Shown here piece by piece: positions 38,702 to 41,284 of a stretch of DNA of 41,284 nt. The position numbers were made by a program, and so were the translations under genes. Position 1 is the stretch's first letter. Each line of letters starts with the position of its first letter. The stretch is from Klebsiella pneumoniae. Lineage in GTDB: Bacteria > Myxococcota_A > UBA796 > SXON01. A model generated the notes under the pieces. The model was not told where the DNA came from. It saw nothing but the letters and a program-made list of their open reading frames with translations, and made no database searches. The stretch lies in assembly GCA_945862325.1 (NCBI GenBank), contig CAMAXZ010000039.1, positions 1 to 41,284 on the forward strand. Direction: 5' to 3'.

Positions 38702-40423
38702 GTGCTGTCCACGGGCCACACTGTCGAACGCTACAGTGTCGAGTCCGTCCTCGGGCAGGGGGCGATGGCGGTCGTGTACCGCGTCCGCCACAGCTCGCTG
38801 GACACGTCGCACGCCCTGAAGGTGCTCGCCGTCTCGGGCGATCGCGTGCGGGCCCGGATGATCCAGGAGGGTCGGGTCCAGGCCCGGGTGAAGCACCCGA
38901 ACATCGTCGCGGTCACCGACGTGCTCGACGTGAACGGCGCGCCCGGCCTGCTGATGGAGCTCGTCGAGGGCGGCACCCTCGAGGACTGGATCGGGGGACG
39001 CCCGCGGCCGCTCGAGGCGGTCGAGCCGATCTTCCTCGCGATCCTCGACGCCCTCGAGCACGCGCACGGGCTCGGACTCGTCCATCGCGACCTCAAGCCC
39101 GCGAACATCCTGGTCGACCGTTCCGGCGGGCGGATCGTCCCCAAGGTGGCGGACTTCGGCTTGGCGAAGGTCCTCGAGGAAGACGGTTCGCTGCAGCGCA
39201 CGCGGAGCGGCGTCGCCATGGGCACCGCCTACTACATGGCGCCCGAGCAGATCCGCGACGCCGGCTCGGTCGATCGCCGCGCGGACGTCTTCGCCCTCGG
39301 CTGCATCCTGTTCGAGCTCCTCGCGGGCGACCGTGCGTTCCAGGACGACGACGTGCTCGACGTCTGGAACCGCATCCGGTCCGGCAACTGCCGACCGATC
39401 CCCACGACCGAACCGCGCGCCGCCCACGCGATCCGTGGGGCCATCCTGCCGGACCGCGACGCGCGCATCCCCGACTGCGCCACGCTCCGCGCGGTGTTGC
39501 TGGGCGAGCGCACCGCGTGGGACGACGTCGCCCGGCCCGTGCGGGCGGCGAAGGCGCCCACGGCCGCGCAGACGATGGGCGACTCGTTCGGGTCGATCGA
39601 CGGCTCGGCAGATGGCACCATGGGCGCGGAGTCCTTCGAGTCGCCGGGGCCCACCCTGGGGCCGCCGGTCTCGAGCTCGGGGGGCAGCGTCGAGCGCGAC
39701 GTCGCGACGACGTCCGCGACGCCCCCGACAGCGGCCACACCCGCCGCGGTCCCTGCGCCGGCGACGCAGCCGGAGCCCGGCCCGGCGCCCGCGACGCACC
39801 CGGCGCCCGGGCCCTGGCGGTGGGTGGGGGCGGCCGGCGCGCTCCTCGCGCTCGGCGTCGCGGGGGCCTGGGGCGCCGGTGCGTTCGACGGAGCGCCCGC
39901 GATCGACCCGCAGACGGCGCCCGCCGGGGCGACCGCCCCGAGCCCCACCACGGCCCCGACGTCGGCCGGCTCGCCGATCCCGGAACCCCCCGACAAGCCG
40001 CCGGGGGCGCTGTCGCTGGGGGCGGCGCCGGCGACGATCCCGCCGCCCGCAGGGGACCCGCCGCCCGCGTCGAACCCGCCGCCTGCCGCTCCGGCGAAGC
40101 CGAGCGCCGTCGCCCGCGCGCCGAAGTCGCCTCCGGCCCCGCCGAAGGCCCAGGTCGAGCCGGCGTCGGTGGTCGCGTCGCCCGCGCCCGCGCCGGCGTC
40201 CTCGGGGACCCTCCGGGTGTCGTCGGTTCCTTGGTCGAAGGTGAGCATCGACGGGAAGCCCGTCGGCAACTCCGGGGCGACGAAGCACACGTTGTCCGTC
40301 GGCGCGCATCGCGTGCGCCTGGAGAGCTCGGGCGGTGGGACGGTGCATGAGGCCACGATCGAGCTCCGGGCCGACCAATCAAAGACCTTCTGTTGGGACT
40401 TCGAGGGCAATTCCGAATGTTGA
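38702..40423 (+). CDS. Membrane Ser/Thr protein kinase (PknB type) with PEGA domain
   Basis: 573 aa. The kinase domain (about 1-280) is intact: glycine loop GQGAMAVV (18-25), Lys40, HRD (128-130) with Lys132 and Asn135, DFG (151-153) and APE (180-182). It probably phosphorylates cytoplasmic targets. A Pro/Ala/Thr-rich linker, one transmembrane helix (about 372-394), another long Pro-rich stretch and a C-terminal PEGA domain (about 501-573, GTLRVSSVPWSKVSIDGKP) outside the membrane follow. Such kinases are common in myxobacteria. The GTG start is supported by homology. The last bases overlap the ATG of the next gene. Confidence 0.9.
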   Translation: MLSTGHTVERYSVESVLGQGAMAVVYRVRHSSLDTSHALKVLAVSGDRVRARMIQEGRVQARVKHPNIVAVTDVLDVNGAPGLLMELVEGGTLEDWIGGRPRPLEAVEPIFLAILDALEHAHGLGLVHRDLKPANILVDRSGGRIVPKVADFGLAKVLEEDGSLQRTRSGVAMGTAYYMAPEQIRDAGSVDRRADVFALGCILFELLAGDRAFQDDDVLDVWNRIRSGNCRPIPTTEPRAAHAIRGAILPDRDARIPDCATLRAVLLGERTAWDDVARPVRAAKAPTAAQTMGDSFGSIDGSADGTMGAESFESPGPTLGPPVSSSGGSVERDVATTSATPPTAATPAAVPAPATQPEPGPAPATHPAPGPWRWVGAAGALLALGVAGAWGAGAFDGAPAIDPQTAPAGATAPSPTTAPTSAGSPIPEPPDKPPGALSLGAAPATIPPPAGDPPPASNPPPAAPAKPSAVARAPKSPPAPPKAQVEPASVVASPAPAPASSGTLRVSSVPWSKVSIDGKPVGNSGATKHTLSVGAHRVRLESSGGGTVHEATIELRADQSKTFCWDFEGNSEC

Positions 40424-41284
40424 TCGTCGTCGCGTCGCTTCAGCTCGCCCTCGCCGCGGACCGCCCCCTTCTGACCGCGGACGACCCTCAGCCCGCGATG
40501 ATCGGGGCGTCGGAGGCTCTGGACCTCCCGCTGTGGGAGCTCGAGCCCACCGCCCCGACCCACGCGGCCAAGCCCGGCCTGCACGTGTTCGGCCGCGACC
40601 AGCCGGCGGCCTGCGCGGACGCGGCGACCGACAACAACGGCATCCGCGATCTCGTGGGCCGCGCCGAGAAGTCCGTCGCGCGCCTCGAGTTCGAGAAGGC
40701 GGAGCAGGATCTTCGCGCGGCGGAGGGCGCCCTCGGGTGCCTGCGCGAGTCCGCCGAGGCGAGCCTCGCGTCCCGCCTGTTCTTTCTCCGGGGTGTCGCG
40801 CGTCAGGGCGCGGGCGACGTCAGCGGGGCCCGGGACGCGTTCGCGCGCGCGCTCGCGTTCACGCCGGACCTCCCATGGGACACCCGTTTCCCGCCCGACG
40901 CCAAGCCCGCGTTCGACATGGCGACCGGCGCGGTCGCGGCGGCGTCGGCCGGGACGCTCCTGTTCGGGCCCGGCGCCGACGTGCACACCACCGCGTGGGT
41001 GGACGGGCGCTTGCGCCCGGTCAAAGACGGCGGGATCGAATTGGCGGCCGGCGCGCACCTCGTGCAGCTCCTCGAGCCCCGCGTGGCGACGTTCAACGTC
41101 GTCGTGCGGCCCGGCGCCGCGCTCGCCATGATCGACGCCGCCGCGGTCGACGCGCGGTTCCTCGCTCGCCTGGACGAGGCGCGGGTTCAATCCGTGGTCA
41201 CCGCGTTCGTGGACGGCGTGTGGCCGGGGCTCGACGCGGTGGCGTGGGCGGGCGGCCGCGCGTGGCGGCGCGTCGACGGCGCGT
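40417..41284 (+). CDS. Exported TPR/PEGA-like protein (3' end outside the window)
   Basis: At least 289 aa; the frame is open from ATG 40417 to the end of the window. A signal peptide MLIVVASLQLALA precedes ADRP. A helical segment (RAEKSVARLEFEKAEQDLRA, then FFLRGVARQGAGDVSGARDAF) looks like tetratricopeptide repeats. A following stretch (VHTTAWVDGRLRPV, ELAAGAHLVQLLEP) resembles a PEGA strand pattern. The start overlaps the kinase stop (ATGTTGA), so it is translationally coupled. It may be the extracytoplasmic partner of the kinase sensor; the function is unknown. Confidence 0.75.
   Translation, partial: MLIVVASLQLALAADRPLLTADDPQPAMIGASEALDLPLWELEPTAPTHAAKPGLHVFGRDQPAACADAATDNNGIRDLVGRAEKSVARLEFEKAEQDLRAAEGALGCLRESAEASLASRLFFLRGVARQGAGDVSGARDAFARALAFTPDLPWDTRFPPDAKPAFDMATGAVAAASAGTLLFGPGADVHTTAWVDGRLRPVKDGGIELAAGAHLVQLLEPRVATFNVVVRPGAALAMIDAAAVDARFLARLDEARVQSVVTAFVDGVWPGLDAVAWAGGRAWRRVDGA

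Noticed and set aside
37763..40378. Long minus-strand frame opposite the hydrolase lipoprotein and the kinase
   Set aside because: Arg/Gly-rich shadow of the coding strand with no recognisable domain or ribosome site.

Overview
The window is high-GC DNA (about 70% by eye) with dense, mostly co-directional genes and many 4-bp start/stop overlaps. The combination of features suggests a Gram-negative, myxobacterium-like or other deltaproteobacterial-type organism (Myxococcota or a relative). These features are a meso-DAP type MurE (DNPR motif), an FtsI with a C-terminal PASTA domain, a Ser/Thr kinase ending in a PEGA domain, several lipoproteins with Asp/Thr/Gly/Ser-rich linkers, MopE-type metal-binding repeats and Tad-type pseudopilins. 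This assignment is inference; no taxonomic marker was searched.

Layout. 1-316: the 3' end of an rRNA operon (23S tail, 5S, intrinsic terminator). 498-3255: a translationally coupled comM / DUF3006 / recA operon, the DNA-handling part of natural transformation and recombination. 3307-4614 (-): dihydroorotase. 4752-5453: an alpha/beta-hydrolase-fold protein whose nucleophile is missing. 5712-9060: a three-gene operon of an alkylglycerone-phosphate-synthase-like flavoprotein, a small 2x[4Fe-4S]/CCG protein and a YegS/DAGK-type lipid kinase, closed by an intrinsic terminator. 9339-9620: HU, behind a good extended -10 promoter. 9742-10359: GTP cyclohydrolase II. 10489-14549: a large metal-motif lipoprotein followed by TadE, TadG and TadE-like pseudopilins. 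14533-17948 (-): smpB, a VKOR-DsbA fusion, prmA and rsmE.

18079-31779 is a division and cell wall (dcw) cluster: mraZ, rsmH, ftsL, ftsI, murE, murF, mraY, murD, ftsW, murC, a degenerate murB-like gene and ddl. It starts at four GTGG boxes with exact 10-bp spacing (probable MraZ operator). murG is absent between ftsW and murC, and ftsQ/ftsA/ftsZ do not follow ddl. A 160-base C-rich, G-poor stretch separates ftsI from murE.

31786-33918 (-): a zinc-ribbon membrane protein with a TPR-like C-terminal region. 34033-36016: a Bor-like lipoprotein, a MORN-type lipoprotein and a dienelactone-hydrolase-like enzyme in one overlapping operon. 36013-37680 (-): a POT/MFS transporter. 37733-38665: a chlorophyllase-like hydrolase lipoprotein with a 15-bp tandem repeat. 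38702-41284: a PknB-type kinase with PEGA, overlapped by an exported protein that runs off the window.

No intergenic stretch exceeds 300 bases apart from the rRNA region. I saw no CRISPR array, insertion sequence, tRNA or prophage. The best candidates for something not well described are the flavoprotein/Fe-S/lipid-kinase operon, the degenerate MurB inside the dcw cluster, and the lipoprotein plus Tad pseudopilin group without its secretion machinery.
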